Source of the DNA: Trebonia sp963767685
GTDB lineage: Bacteria > Actinomycetota > Actinomycetes > Streptosporangiales > Streptosporangiaceae
DNA length: 64,000 bases
Direction of reading: 5' to 3'
NCBI GenBank assembly: GCA_963767685.1
Contig: CAVYEZ010000005.1
Location: 620,001 to 684,000, forward strand
Within the stretch, counting starts at the first letter, position 1, and the number at the start of each line of letters is the position of its first letter. Both the position numbers and the translations under genes were made by a program. The notes under the pieces are model-generated. The model made no database searches, was not told the origin of the DNA, and saw only the letters and a list, made by a program, of their open reading frames with translations. Of this stretch, positions 24,953 through 33,104 are shown one piece after another.

Positions 24953-25222
24953 TCAGCCCGCTCCTGCCGCTTCCCCCGTGCCGTTGCCGGCGCGCGCGGG
25001 CAGCGCGAACAGCCCCGGCCCGGCTTCCTCGGCCAGCCAGCCCCGCTCCACCAGCCGCTTCAGCTTCGACCGCAGGGTCTCTACCTTCGCCTTGTCCGTG
25101 CTGAGGCCGGCCGCCGCGGCGATCTGCGCCGCCCGCAGCGGCCGTCCGGCATCCTCCTCCTCCGCCTCCGCACGGGCCGCCGCCTCCCGGCGGCGCAACT
25201 CGTCAACCAGCGCCCCCATCAA
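24953..25222 (-). CDS. Small winged-helix-like protein
   Basis: 89 residues: a charged helical N-terminus (LVDELRRREAAARAEAEEED), then a winged-helix-like segment (PLRAAQIAAAAGLSTDKAKV, LRSKLKRLVERGWLAEE, GPGLFALP). I recall longer actinobacterial proteins with the same ends and an extra coiled coil between them, often near mobile elements; this copy may be an internally shortened version. Assignment is tentative, and DNA binding is inferred only from the helix pattern. Confidence 0.5.
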   Translation of the reverse strand: MMGALVDELRRREAAARAEAEEEDAGRPLRAAQIAAAAGLSTDKAKVETLRSKLKRLVERGWLAEEAGPGLFALPARAGNGTGEAAGAG

Positions 25223-25327
25223 GCGCCTCCAGATCCCTGCTGCCCGAACGGCAGAAGACGGCGGGCGCCGGCGGCAGCCCGGTCGTCAGCTCGCCGGGCT
25301 GGCCAGTCCCTCCTGCGCGCGGCTGGT

Positions 25328-25926
25328 TCACGGCGCCGGATCCCGCACGACGCCGCCCACGACCGCCGTCACCATCCTGGCGATGGCCGCTGCATCCGGC
25401 GGCGCGCCGGTCCGGTCGGCGAACAGCCGGTGCCCGGCGCCCATCAAGACGGCGGCGAGCGTGTCGATGTCCGCGCTGGCCGTGACGCGGCCCAGGTCCC
25501 GCTCCGCGGCGAGGTAGGACGCGATGATCTCCATGGCCTCGGTCAGCACCGGGACGCGGCCGGCCAGGACTCGCGCAGCCGCGCCCGCAGCTCGTCGCGG
25601 AAGTCGACGAGCGCGACGATCGCCACCGCGGCCGAGGAGAACAACGCTGTCAGCGCCCCGGCGAGGTTGCCGGCCACGGTGCCGGCCCCGGCGGCCCCGG
25701 GCAGCGCGGCGGCCAGGGGATCCATCCGCCCGGCCCGGTCGAGCACGAACTCGGCCAGGAACGCGTCGAAGTCGGCGAAGTGCCGGTGCATGACCCCCTT
25801 GGCGACCCCCGCCTCCGCGGTGACCGCCCGGCGCGTCAGCGCGGACGGCCCGTTCCGCAGTAGGACCCGCTCCGCGGCGTCGAACAGCTGCCGCCGCGCG
25901 TCGCGGATGGCCACCCCTGTCGGCAC
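25328..25926 (-). pseudogene. TetR family regulator interrupted by a one-base frameshift
   Basis: From GTG at 25926 (GGAGG 8 nt upstream) the frame encodes a TetR DNA-binding domain (LFDAAERVLLRNGPSALTRR, GVAKGVMHRHFADFDAFL) and most of the ligand domain, then hits a stop at 25543 after RESWPAASRC. A second frame picks up with VPVLTEAMEIIASYLAAERD and runs to 25328. Adding one G in the GGCCGCGTC near 25557 would restore one protein of about 199 residues. It is divergent from the methyltransferase at 25999 with a palindromic operator between, so it was or is that gene's regulator. Confidence 0.7.
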
Positions 25927-25979
25927 CCCGCAGACCTCCAGCCGTTGCCGGGCAGCGCCCGATTCACGAGTGGGCAATC

Positions 25980-25996
25980 GCCCACTTATAGTGGGC
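25980..25996. promoter_or_regulatory. Probable operator between TetR and methyltransferase genes
   Basis: GCCCACTTATAGTGGGC has 7-nt arms and a 3-nt centre, ending 2 nt before the methyltransferase ATG. An overlapping second inverted repeat GTGGGCAATCGCCCAC lies at 25970-25985. A bound repressor would block the methyltransferase start. Confidence 0.55.
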
Positions 25997-25998
25997 AC

Positions 25999-26859
25999 AT
26001 GACCACTATACCTCCGGAGCAGGCAAGCGCCCCCGCTCCCGGGCCCCGCGGGGCGCACCAGGCCCGGGAAGTAGCAGAGTCGTTCGGCCCGGAAGCCGAG
26101 CGCTACGACCGGGCCAGGCCCCGCTACCCCCAGGCCCTGATCGAGCGGATCGCCGCCGCGAGCCCCGGCCGCGACGTCCTCGACGTCGGCTGCGGCACCG
26201 GCATATCGTCCCGGCAGTTCCAGGCGGCCGGCTGCCGGGTGCTCGGCGTCGACCCCGACCCGCAGATGGCCGCGTTCGCCCGGCAGCGCGGCCTGGAGGC
26301 CGAGGTAGCGAAGTTCGAGGACTGGGACCCCGCCGGGCGGACATTCGACGCGGTCACCGCCGGCATGACCTGGCACTGGGTCGACCCGGCCGCCGGCGCG
26401 GCCCGGGCGACCCGGGTGCTGCGCCCCGGCGGCCGGCTCGCGGTGTTCTGGTACGTGTTCCAGCCCCCGCCCGCCCTCGGCAAGGCCTTCGCCGGCGCTT
26501 ACCGCCGGGTGCTGCCGCCCGGCTCGCCGTTCGCCGCCGCGGGCACGATGCCCGGCCTGGACGCCTACTCGGCGTTCTTCACCAAGGCCGAAGACGGCAT
26601 CCGCGCCTCCGGCGCGTTCAGCGACCCCGACCCGTGGCAGCAGTGGCGCTATGACTGGGACCAGCCCTACACCCGCGACCAGTGGCTGGACATGGTCCCC
26701 ACCTCCGGCGGCCACAGCAAGTTCCCCCCGGCCGTGCTGCAGCAGCTGCTGGACAGCATCGGCGCCGCCATCGACACGGCGGGAGGCGGCTTCACGATGC
26801 ACTACACCGCCGCAGCGGTCACGGCCACCCGCACCAGCACCAGCACCAGCACCGCCTGA
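25999..26859 (+). CDS. Class I SAM-dependent methyltransferase
   Basis: 286 residues with SAM-binding motif I LDVGCGTG (61-68), acidic residue of motif II in VLGVDPD, and the RVLRPGGRLAVFWYVF post-motif typical of UbiE/Methyltransf_11 enzymes acting on small molecules. The acceptor is unknown. ATG at 25999 lies directly after the operator with no ribosome-binding site, so the mRNA may be leaderless; an in-frame ATG at 25945 would have to be translated through the operator. The last residues are a Thr-Ser repeat from an (accagc)n tract. Confidence 0.88.
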   Translation: MTTIPPEQASAPAPGPRGAHQAREVAESFGPEAERYDRARPRYPQALIERIAAASPGRDVLDVGCGTGISSRQFQAAGCRVLGVDPDPQMAAFARQRGLEAEVAKFEDWDPAGRTFDAVTAGMTWHWVDPAAGAARATRVLRPGGRLAVFWYVFQPPPALGKAFAGAYRRVLPPGSPFAAAGTMPGLDAYSAFFTKAEDGIRASGAFSDPDPWQQWRYDWDQPYTRDQWLDMVPTSGGHSKFPPAVLQQLLDSIGAAIDTAGGGFTMHYTAAAVTATRTSTSTSTA

Positions 26860-27671
26860 CCTAACTTCCCCGGACCGCAAGCGGCGGGTGAGGCCGCGCC
26901 GTCCGTTCGCTTCAAGTAAGACCGCAAACGTCTCGCCATCTCTCCTGAAGCCACCTGCCCAGCCGCCGCCCACGCCAGGGCGCACGCCATCACGGCCAAT
27001 CACCCCGCGTCTTCCCAGTTCAGCCCGTCCCTGCAGAAGAGCTACACCCTTCCGGTTTTAACCCGGCCACGGGGCGCTCGCCGGGGACGGCGCCCGCCAG
27101 GGCGGTACTACAACGCCCGCCACCCGGCCGGCCCGGTTCCGCGTCACGGCAGGCGCCCAGGACAGGGCACCGGCGGCCCCGGCCCCGTATTGCCATGCTT
27201 CGCCCGCTTGGCCGGGCGCTTACCGGAAGGCACATTCCGCTTAACGGGTAAACTTTCACGAACAGATAAGAAAGCAGTTCATAGGCCCACGCTTTTCTTA
27301 CCTGATAAAAATTCTTTACGCGTTGGACAGGGCTCGCCGGCCAATCCCGGATCGCGATATCGTGAAATACCGGGAATGGCAGGCAGGGCCGAAGTGGAAG
27401 GGCATGCTTCCGTCCGCCGAGGAGAGCGTCTCCGGTCATCAAGCCTCCAGCAATCCGCGCTCGCGTCGCCACCGCCGAGAGCCTTCATAATTTGCGAATT
27501 TTCCCGAACTGACGATTCCGTCCCTGGCCTGCGGCTTGCAGAGAGCAAACCCCCGGGCCGGGGGTGTAGCGGGCTACACCCCCGATTCGGGGGAGCGCTC
27601 CATCGCGACGGAAGCGATATGGCGGCATCGTAGATAGCGGAGATCGCGTTCACGATCCGAAAGGAATGCTG
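26860..27671. other. Long intergenic region with structured leader
   Basis: About 810 bp without a convincing gene. The segment 27230-27330 is A+T-rich relative to its surroundings and may be foreign or a promoter zone. At 27550-27593 three overlapping hairpins sit about 80 nt upstream of the small ORF at 27672. Confidence 0.5.
27550..27593 (+). promoter_or_regulatory. Mutually exclusive hairpins upstream of the small ORF/patatin pair
   Basis: Three inverted repeats share arms: CCCCC/GGGGG (27550-27564), GGGGGTGTAGC pairing with GCTACACCCCC (27560-27583) and CCCCCGA/TCGGGGG (27579-27593). The middle hairpin excludes both outer ones, a layout compatible with attenuation or a ligand-responsive switch. 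No known riboswitch family is recognised. Confidence 0.4.
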
Positions 27672-27764
27672 ATGAAATCGGCGCTCTCGTCCGGGCCGGT
27701 ACTGTGGCTCCTGCTGCTGTCCAATGCCGCCGTCGCGGTGGGCGCCGGGCTGGATTTCCCGTGA
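27672..27764 (+). CDS. Tiny membrane or leader peptide (30 residues)
   Basis: ATG at 27672 is preceded by AAGGA at 27661-27665 and opens a 30-codon frame: a short polar start, a hydrophobic core (GPVLWLLLLSNAAVAVGAG) and the stop TGA at 27762, which overlaps the GTG start of the patatin gene (GTGA). It could be a single-pass microprotein working with the phospholipase, or a leader peptide whose translation feeds into the patatin. The good ribosome-binding site and stop-start overlap are the evidence that it is real. Confidence 0.5.
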   Translation: MKSALSSGPVLWLLLLSNAAVAVGAGLDFP

Positions 27765-28663
27765 GCACCGCCACGGTCACGGCCCCCGCCCGCCCGGTCG
27801 GGCGACCTGGCCGGGCCGCCCCGCGCCGTACCGCGTTCGTCCTCGCCGGCGGCGCGGCCATGGGCGCGATGCAGGCCGGGATGGTGCTCGCCCTGTATGA
27901 GCAGGGCATCGTGCCCGACCTGCTGGTCGGCACCTCCGTCGGCGCACTGAACGCCGCGTTCCTCGCTTCCAGGCCGCCGACGCCGGCCACCGCCAGGGAA
28001 CTGGCGGCCCTCTGGCGCGGACTGCGGCGCAACGACATATTCCCGCTGCGGCCCCGCACGCTCCTCAGCGGGCTCGGCGGCCGGCGCGACCACCTGGTCC
28101 CCAGCCATGGGCTACGCCGGCTGATCACCCGGCACGTGCACCTTGAACGCATAGAGCACGCGAGCGTCCCGCTGCACATCATCACCTGCGATCTGGCTTC
28201 CGGTCAGGAAGTCCGGCTATCGGCCGGGCCCGTGACCGACGCCCTTCTCGCCGCCACGGCCGTACCCGGCCTGCTGCCGCCGGTCTTTTGGCGCGGCCGG
28301 CCGCTGGCAGACGGCGGGATCGCCAACAACACGCCGCTCTCGCACGCCCTTCAGCTCGGTGCCCAGCGCATCTACGTCCTGCCGACCAGTGACCCCGACG
28401 GCCCCGTGCCGGCCCGCCCGCCGCGGGCCGCGGTCGACGCCGCGGTAAACGCGGTGACCATGCTCACCAATGCCCGCCTGCACTATGATCTCGCCCGGTA
28501 CAGTGCGGACGCCGAACTCGTGGTGCTGCCCGCCCCGAATCCCGGGAACATCCAGATCACCGACTTCGGCCACGCCGACGAACTAATCGAATCGGCGCTG
28601 ACTGCCGCCAGAGCGACCCTCGCGGCCGGGCAGTCGCGGGCATTCTGGCCCTCGCATGGCTGA
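27761..28663 (+). CDS. Patatin-like phospholipase
   Basis: 300 residues with the complete patatin catalytic apparatus: oxyanion loop GGAAMGAM near residue 30, nucleophile Ser59 in GTSVG, and Asp184 of the dyad in ADGGI. It hydrolyses acyl esters of membrane lipids or related substrates. No transmembrane segment is seen. GTG at 27761 overlaps the stop of the 30-residue ORF, so translation is probably coupled. Patatin-like enzymes also act as defence effectors, but no cyclic-nucleotide synthase or NLR gene is next to this one. Confidence 0.9.
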   Translation: MSTATVTAPARPVGRPGRAAPRRTAFVLAGGAAMGAMQAGMVLALYEQGIVPDLLVGTSVGALNAAFLASRPPTPATARELAALWRGLRRNDIFPLRPRTLLSGLGGRRDHLVPSHGLRRLITRHVHLERIEHASVPLHIITCDLASGQEVRLSAGPVTDALLAATAVPGLLPPVFWRGRPLADGGIANNTPLSHALQLGAQRIYVLPTSDPDGPVPARPPRAAVDAAVNAVTMLTNARLHYDLARYSADAELVVLPAPNPGNIQITDFGHADELIESALTAARATLAAGQSRAFWPSHG

Positions 28664-28732
28664 GTCGCCCCGCGTCCAAGTCTCGGCCGTCCTGCCTGCG
28701 GGCCGCCCGCCGACGATCAGCACTTCGGTCGG

Positions 28733-28920
28733 CTAGCCAATCCCGAGGAGGCGAGAGACCTCGCGGTAGAACTTATCGAAAGAGCCGGAGTGCTCACGGG
28801 CCATCTTCAGATCGAAAGCGGACGTGAGTGGCGCTTGATCGACAGTTTCTTTGGTAACTAGATAGGTCACCTGATGCCTGGCTGTCTGCGGTTTATCTTC
28901 CGCTATGCCAGTTGGCTCAG
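28733..28920 (-). pseudogene. Short C-terminal fragment of unknown protein, lower G+C
   Basis: A minus-strand frame ending at TAG 28733 reads QVTYLVTKETVDQAPLTSAF and KMAREHSGSFDKFYREVSRL. It looks like real protein sequence, but the codon use is far less G+C-rich than its neighbours and no start is evident. Probably the tail of a horizontally acquired gene; the family is unrecognised. Confidence 0.3.
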
Positions 28921-29249
28921 CTGGGGGTGCGCCGGGCGCGCGCGTCGGCGGGGAACCGCTCGTTGCTGACGATTGCCCGCAGGGCGGCGACGTGCCCGTC
29001 ATATGCTGCCCGGCCGGCCCTGGTCAGGGACAGGCTGGTCCGCACCCGCGATCCGCAGGCGGACTTGTGCACGTCGACGTAGCCGGCATCGTGCAGGACC
29101 CGTACGTGCTTGGACAGGACCGAGTCGGCTACTGCCAGGCTTTCCCGCATCGTGGCGAAGTCGGCGGAGCTGACGGCGGAGAGGATCGCGCAGATCTGGA
29201 GCCGGTTCGGCGCGTGCACGATCTCATCGAAGCGGGCGGCGGCACTCAT
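28917..29249 (-). CDS. Winged-helix transcriptional regulator
   Basis: 110 residues with a MarR/ArsR-like winged helix (NRLQICAILSAVSSADFATM, ADSVLSKHVRVLHDAGYVDV, SLSLTRAGRAAYDGH), matching the short HTH_27-type regulators of actinobacteria. Start ATG 29249 overlaps the stop of the upstream membrane protein (ATGA), so both are in one operon. Two palindromes over the operon promoter are the likely binding sites, making it autoregulated. Confidence 0.85.
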   Translation of the reverse strand: MSAAARFDEIVHAPNRLQICAILSAVSSADFATMRESLAVADSVLSKHVRVLHDAGYVDVHKSACGSRVRTSLSLTRAGRAAYDGHVAALRAIVSNERFPADARARRTPS

Positions 29250-29728
29250 TGGCCCGCCTGCAGGCGCGCCCGGAGCAGCCGGTCCGTCCAGTGCCCGAGC
29301 ACGACGGTGAGGGGCACGGCGAGCACGCCCGCGGCCAGGAACGCGCCGTGGACCCCGCGGTCGAGGCCGAGCCAGCAGGCGATCGCGGCCAGCCCGCCCA
29401 GGGCCAGGACGTGGGCCGCGAAGACCGCTCGCGTGCAGGGGTCGAAGTACTGCATCGTGACGCCGACGCGGCGCTGGTTCCACCAGCTCAGCGCGCCGCA
29501 GCCCGCCGTGTAGGCGGCCACCGACCAGGCGAACAGCGCCCAGCTGCGGATCTCTGCCTCGGCGATCACGCCGCCGGCGAGCAGCCCGAACGCCAGGTGG
29601 TACCAGCCTGGCGCGATTACCCGGTCAGCCAGCCAGGAGCGGCTGCCGTCAATGGCCGACAGGAAGCTGACGGCCTCGCCGGGTGCCATCGCCGCGCCTG
29701 CGCGGCCGGGATCCTCATGACTTTCCAT
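29246..29728 (-). CDS. Small integral membrane protein, operon partner of the winged-helix regulator
   Basis: 160 residues with about four hydrophobic helices (GWYHLAFGLLAGGVIAEAEI; SWALFAWSVAAYTAGCGALS; VFAAHVLALGGLAAIACWLG; FLAAGVLAVPLTVVLGHW). Function unknown; such proteins often pair with HTH_27/ArsR regulators. The ATG at 29728 lies inside an operator palindrome and about 7 nt after a good -10 box, so the message may be leaderless; an internal ATG at 29689 is the alternative. Confidence 0.75.
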   Translation of the reverse strand: MESHEDPGRAGAAMAPGEAVSFLSAIDGSRSWLADRVIAPGWYHLAFGLLAGGVIAEAEIRSWALFAWSVAAYTAGCGALSWWNQRRVGVTMQYFDPCTRAVFAAHVLALGGLAAIACWLGLDRGVHGAFLAAGVLAVPLTVVLGHWTDRLLRARLQAGQ

Positions 29729-29766
29729 GATGGAAAGTGTAAGCGTGACTTTCCGTCATGGCAAGT
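29720..29766 (-). promoter_or_regulatory. Promoter with two overlapping operators for the membrane protein/regulator operon
   Basis: -35 TTGCCA (29764-29759) and -10 TACACT (29741-29736) are 17 nt apart and place the transcript start at or next to ATG 29728. Palindrome ACTTTCCATGATGGAAAGT (29720-29738) covers the -10 and start codon; a second, weaker copy ACTTTCCGTCATGGCAAGT (29748-29766) covers the -35. Centres are 28 bp apart. Confidence 0.65.
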
Positions 29767-29769
29767 GAA

Positions 29770-30306
29770 GGTCAGGCTGGCCGCGGCGGCCGGTCTTCCC
29801 GTCCTGGCGGGCAGCCCCGGCGGCCTTGTCCAGGGCGAGCAGCGCATCGATGGCCTGCTGCGCCCACGCCCTGTCCAGGTCCGTGCCGGTGTCGGTGACC
29901 GCGACCAGTTCCCGCAGCACGTGGGCACCGCACAAAGCGTGGCCTGCGACGTTGCCGAAGGTGTCATACGGCTTCCACGCGTCGTGGACGGCGATGCCGG
30001 CGAAGAACGGCAGCACCCCGGCAGCCGTCATCCCGTCCTTCCCGCGCTTAGCGTGCACGGTGACCAGCACGAACTTCCCCCACGAGGCGGAATGCACCCA
30101 GGCGAGCTTCCCGGCGGTGCGGAACCCGGTCTCGTCGAAGTGCGCGACCTCGCAGCTGACCAGGTACTGCGCGATGGCCTTCAGCGCGAGCGCGATCAGC
30201 CCGGCCGTCTTCTCCTCGGCGCTGGCGAGCGCGCCGGGCGACGGGGCGCAGCCGAAGAGCTCCGACAGCGCCCGGCAGGCCCGGTCCCGCGACAGGAACT
30301 GGCCGT
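29770..30306 (-). pseudogene. Internal fragment of an IS66-family transposase
   Basis: About 175 codons in one frame without a start: GQFLSRDRACRALSELFGCA, EVAHFDETGFRTAGKLAWVH (first catalytic Asp), KRGKDGMTAAGVLPFFAGIA and VHDAWKPYDTFGNVAGHALC (second Asp). The third catalytic residue and both ends are missing, and no terminal inverted repeats are visible. The fragment abuts the stop codon of the esterase gene at 30309, so it was left by insertion and deletion at that point. Confidence 0.75.
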
Positions 30307-30308
30307 GC

Positions 30309-31172
30309 CTACGAGGCCTTGCGGAGGCCTTCCAGCCACTCGATGGCCGGCTGCGTCAGCTCGGACTCGAAGCGCTGGTCGGCGTGCGCCGCGTCGCGGA
30401 GGGTGTGGAGGGCGACCGGCGTTCCGTGCGCGCGGAGGGCTTCCGCGAGGATCAGGGTCTGCTGGTGGGGCACCAAGTGATCGCTGGTGCCGGCGGCGAG
30501 GAAGAACGGCGGGAGCGGAACGGCGGCGCGGGTCACGTAAGCGATCGGATTCGCACGGGCCGCGTCCGCGGGCAGTTCCTGGATCGGGCCGCCGATCCAC
30601 TGCGACTCCGGGGAGCGGGGATCGTCGTGGTTCTGCACCGGCGCCACGTCGCCGGCCGGGGGCTGGGCGAGGAACTGGGCGTCCATCTGCAGGAAGTCCG
30701 ACGGGCCGTACCAGTCGATGACCGCCTGCACGGACGAGTCGCCATCCTCGCCGTCGAACTCGGTGGCCTGCCCGCTCGTCACGCCGAGCATCGCGGCGAG
30801 GTGCCCGCCGGCCGAACGTCCCCACGCGGCGAAGAAGGAGGCGTCTAGGTTTAGCTCGACGGCGTGCGCGCGGAGGTAGGCCGTCGCCTGCTTCACGTCC
30901 TGGACCGCGGCGGGGAAGAGCGCCTCGCCGGACAGCCGGTACTCGATACTGGCGACCGCGTAGCCGCGTTCGAGGAGTTCCGGCACGTGCGGCAGTTCCC
31001 AGCGCCGGTTCCCCCGCATGAAGGCACCGCCGTGAATGGCCACGATCAACGGCCACGGCCCGCCGCCGTCGGGGGTGTACAGGTCCGCAACCTGATTCGG
31101 CGAGTCCGGGCCGTAGACGAGGGTTGCGGCCGGGCTGAGGTCCGGCCGCTCATGTCGTGTCTCGCGAGGCAT
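30309..31172 (-). CDS. Alpha/beta hydrolase, HSL/acetyl-esterase type
   Basis: 287 residues with the HGG oxyanion motif (IVAIHGGAFMRGN), nucleophile Ser in GRSAGG, Asp in GTSDHLVP and His in DAAHADQRF. This is the hormone-sensitive-lipase-like esterase family that cleaves short acyl esters. Start ATG at 31172. The 3' end directly touches the IS66 remnant, but the protein looks complete (EWLEGLRKAS). Confidence 0.9.
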   Translation of the reverse strand: MPRETRHERPDLSPAATLVYGPDSPNQVADLYTPDGGGPWPLIVAIHGGAFMRGNRRWELPHVPELLERGYAVASIEYRLSGEALFPAAVQDVKQATAYLRAHAVELNLDASFFAAWGRSAGGHLAAMLGVTSGQATEFDGEDGDSSVQAVIDWYGPSDFLQMDAQFLAQPPAGDVAPVQNHDDPRSPESQWIGGPIQELPADAARANPIAYVTRAAVPLPPFFLAAGTSDHLVPHQQTLILAEALRAHGTPVALHTLRDAAHADQRFESELTQPAIEWLEGLRKAS

Positions 31173-31245
31173 GAGATCCCTCTCTCCCTGGCGGTGGCCG
31201 GGCCGCGGGCGGCCCGGCCTGCCGCTGCCTCCCGCGGCTACCTGG

Positions 31246-31662
31246 TCAGCGGGCGGTAATGACGACGACCGGAAACTTCCGGTCGGTCTTCTTCTCGTAC
31301 TCGGCGGCGTCCGGCCAGTACGCGCGCCACACGCCGTACAGCCGGTCCCAGTCGTCGTCTCGCCCCGGACGGACGACCCGGTAGTCGGCCTGCAGCGTGT
31401 CCCGGCCGAGTTCGATGGTGACGGGGCCGTCCTGGGCCTCTAGGTTGGCCACCCACTGCGGGTCTTCCGGCGCGCCACCTCCGCTACCGCATACGACATA
31501 GGAGTCGCCGTCAGGCGCCGCGACCAGCGGGTTGACGTACTCCTTCCCTGACTTGCGGCCGAGGGTATGCAGCAAGAGGGTCTCCTTGCCCTCCCAGTGC
31601 CCCCCGAGTACGCCGGCGTTGGCCCTGAAGTTCTCGATCACCGTGTCATTGAACGAAGCCAT
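31246..31662 (-). CDS. Deazaflavin (F420)-dependent nitroreductase-family protein
   Basis: 138 residues of the DDN-like split beta-barrel family: LLLHTLGRKSGKEYVNPLVA, YVVCGSGGGAPEDPQWVANL and KKTDRKFPVVVITAR. Members use coenzyme F420 to reduce quinones or nitro compounds and are almost confined to Actinomycetota, supporting the host assignment. It is transcribed ahead of the esterase with a 73-nt gap, so co-transcription is possible. Confidence 0.88.
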   Translation of the reverse strand: MASFNDTVIENFRANAGVLGGHWEGKETLLLHTLGRKSGKEYVNPLVAAPDGDSYVVCGSGGGAPEDPQWVANLEAQDGPVTIELGRDTLQADYRVVRPGRDDDWDRLYGVWRAYWPDAAEYEKKTDRKFPVVVITAR

Positions 31663-31784
31663 GCTGGCACGTTAGTTGACGGCGGGAACTCGCGTCCGGG
31701 CGGGGTGGGTGCCGCAAAAACGCGGGCCAGTCAGGCCTTCCAACGCGTGAACGGCCATGTCTGGCTGATTCCGCAAAATCCCAG

Positions 31785-32135
31785 CTACGAACCTATTCCG
31801 GGCGATGGTTGGATGACGGCGTGGCCCATGCGCACCGCTGCCTGCACACCCCGCATGCCATGCTGGATCATCGGTACCGGCCGGCCGGGACGGGGCGGGA
31901 GGGCATAGCCGGGGCCGTCCATGATCGCGAGGACCACGGACTCCGTCTCGCCGAGGTCCCCCGACTGGGAGAGCACCTTCACGCACCGCTGCCCACTGTC
32001 GTGGAGCATTCCCAGGAAGAAGTGCTCGGCCAGGATGATCCAGCTGCCCCGTCCCCGTGCGATCTCCGCCGCCCGGCCCCTGATCTCGTGGTAACCCGTC
32101 GTCGGCCGCAGCGCACCGTCCAAAGCGCTTCCCAT
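31785..32135 (-). CDS. Clp N-terminal-domain-like protein
   Basis: 116 residues. GYHEIRGRAAEIARGRGSWI followed by LAEHFFLGMLHDSGQRCVKV resembles the Clp_N double-helix repeat of ClpA/ClpC chaperones, but only about one repeat is present and no AAA module follows. Stand-alone Clp_N proteins may act as adaptors or decoys for the Clp protease. Start uncertain: 32135 is chosen, 32171 is in frame upstream. Confidence 0.55.
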   Translation of the reverse strand: MGSALDGALRPTTGYHEIRGRAAEIARGRGSWIILAEHFFLGMLHDSGQRCVKVLSQSGDLGETESVVLAIMDGPGYALPPRPGRPVPMIQHGMRGVQAAVRMGHAVIQPSPGIGS

Positions 32136-32193
32136 GGCATGACCATAATCCTCATCCGGCCCGGAGAGCACTCATGGATTAACCGGATAGCTT

Positions 32194-32793
32194 GTGCCGG
32201 TGATCATCTGGGTCAACGGCGGGTTCGGCGCGGGCAAGACGACGCTGGCGCAGGAACTAGGCCGACGGCTTCCGGACGCGGTCGTGTACGACCCGGAGGA
32301 CGTCGGCCTCATGCTCTGGAAGTGGATACGCCCCAACGGCGATTTCCAGCACCTGCCGAGCTGGCGGGAACTGGTCGTCGCGACGGCGCTGTCGCTGCGC
32401 AGGCACCACGCGGACACGCTTATCGTGCCGATGTCGCTGGTCCGCGACGCCTACCGGGCCGAGATCCTCGGCGGCCTGGCCGACGCGGGCGAGGAGGTCC
32501 TGCACGTCTTCCTTGAGGCGGACGCCGACGTGCTCCGGGAGCGGCTCAATGCCCGCGTGACTCACCCCGGCAAGGACTGGGAGCAGGCCGCCCGCGAGTT
32601 CGGCATGACCGGCGTGGATGAGATGGTGGCGGCCGCCGTCCGCCAGCCGCGCGGGACGCTCATGCTGCGCTCAGACCGGCTCACCCCGGCCGAGCTGGCC
32701 GACGAGGTGCTGGCCAGGGCCGGCTTGCATCAGGTCCACGGGAACGACAAGCCGATGCGACAGGCGGGACCGCTGAACTGGACAGATACATAG
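32194..32793 (+). CDS. P-loop kinase-like ATP-binding protein
   Basis: 199 residues beginning with a Walker A motif (NGGFGAGKTTLAQEL) right at the N-terminus, followed by VVYDPEDVGLMLWKW and a LID-like Arg-rich region (LRERLNARVTHPGKDWEQAA), as in small-molecule kinases and Tmr-like phosphotransferases. No export or membrane segment. GTG at 32194 is chosen; GTG at 32200 is also possible. The substrate is unknown. Confidence 0.8.
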   Translation: MPVIIWVNGGFGAGKTTLAQELGRRLPDAVVYDPEDVGLMLWKWIRPNGDFQHLPSWRELVVATALSLRRHHADTLIVPMSLVRDAYRAEILGGLADAGEEVLHVFLEADADVLRERLNARVTHPGKDWEQAAREFGMTGVDEMVAAAVRQPRGTLMLRSDRLTPAELADEVLARAGLHQVHGNDKPMRQAGPLNWTDT

Positions 32794-32856
32794 GGCGTGT
32801 CGCGCATCAAACGGGGCCGTGCGTCACCCATCAAGCGGAGCCAGGTAGGCACGTCG
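32792..32856 (+). repeat. Dispersed intergenic element, copy 1
   Basis: Starts AGGGCGTGTCGCGCATCAA and contains two sub-repeats of the form catcaa(a/g)cgg(a/g)gcc. A related copy lies at 55714-55781. Function unknown. Confidence 0.55.
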
Positions 32857-33104
32857 GGGCCGAACTGCACTACCGGCCCAGGGGTCGGCGCGGTCGCGGC
32901 GGTGGAGCGGACGGGACCCGGGGATCCAGGCGCGCGGCTGGCCGGGACGCCGACCGCCTCGTGGTCGTGACGCAGGGGACCAGCAGCCCGGCAGTGCCGA
33001 CGGTCGTCTCGACGCTGACGCGCTCGCCGCCGCCATCAGCCACGCCTCAGCACCGTCCGGCGGCACCTGGACGATGACCCGGCGGGCGTCTCTGGTTACG
33101 CCAA
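32857..33104. other. Intergenic stretch without a recognised gene
   Basis: Between the P-loop protein and the convergent ABC permease. No frame here has family-like composition, and I see no clear terminator or tRNA. Together with the repeat at 32792 it makes about 310 bp without a gene. Confidence 0.4.

Noticed and set aside
27761..28663. Patatin as effector of a CBASS-type defence system
   Set aside because: No cyclic-nucleotide synthase, ubiquitin-like or HORMA genes are adjacent; the neighbours are a 30-residue ORF and a methyltransferase.
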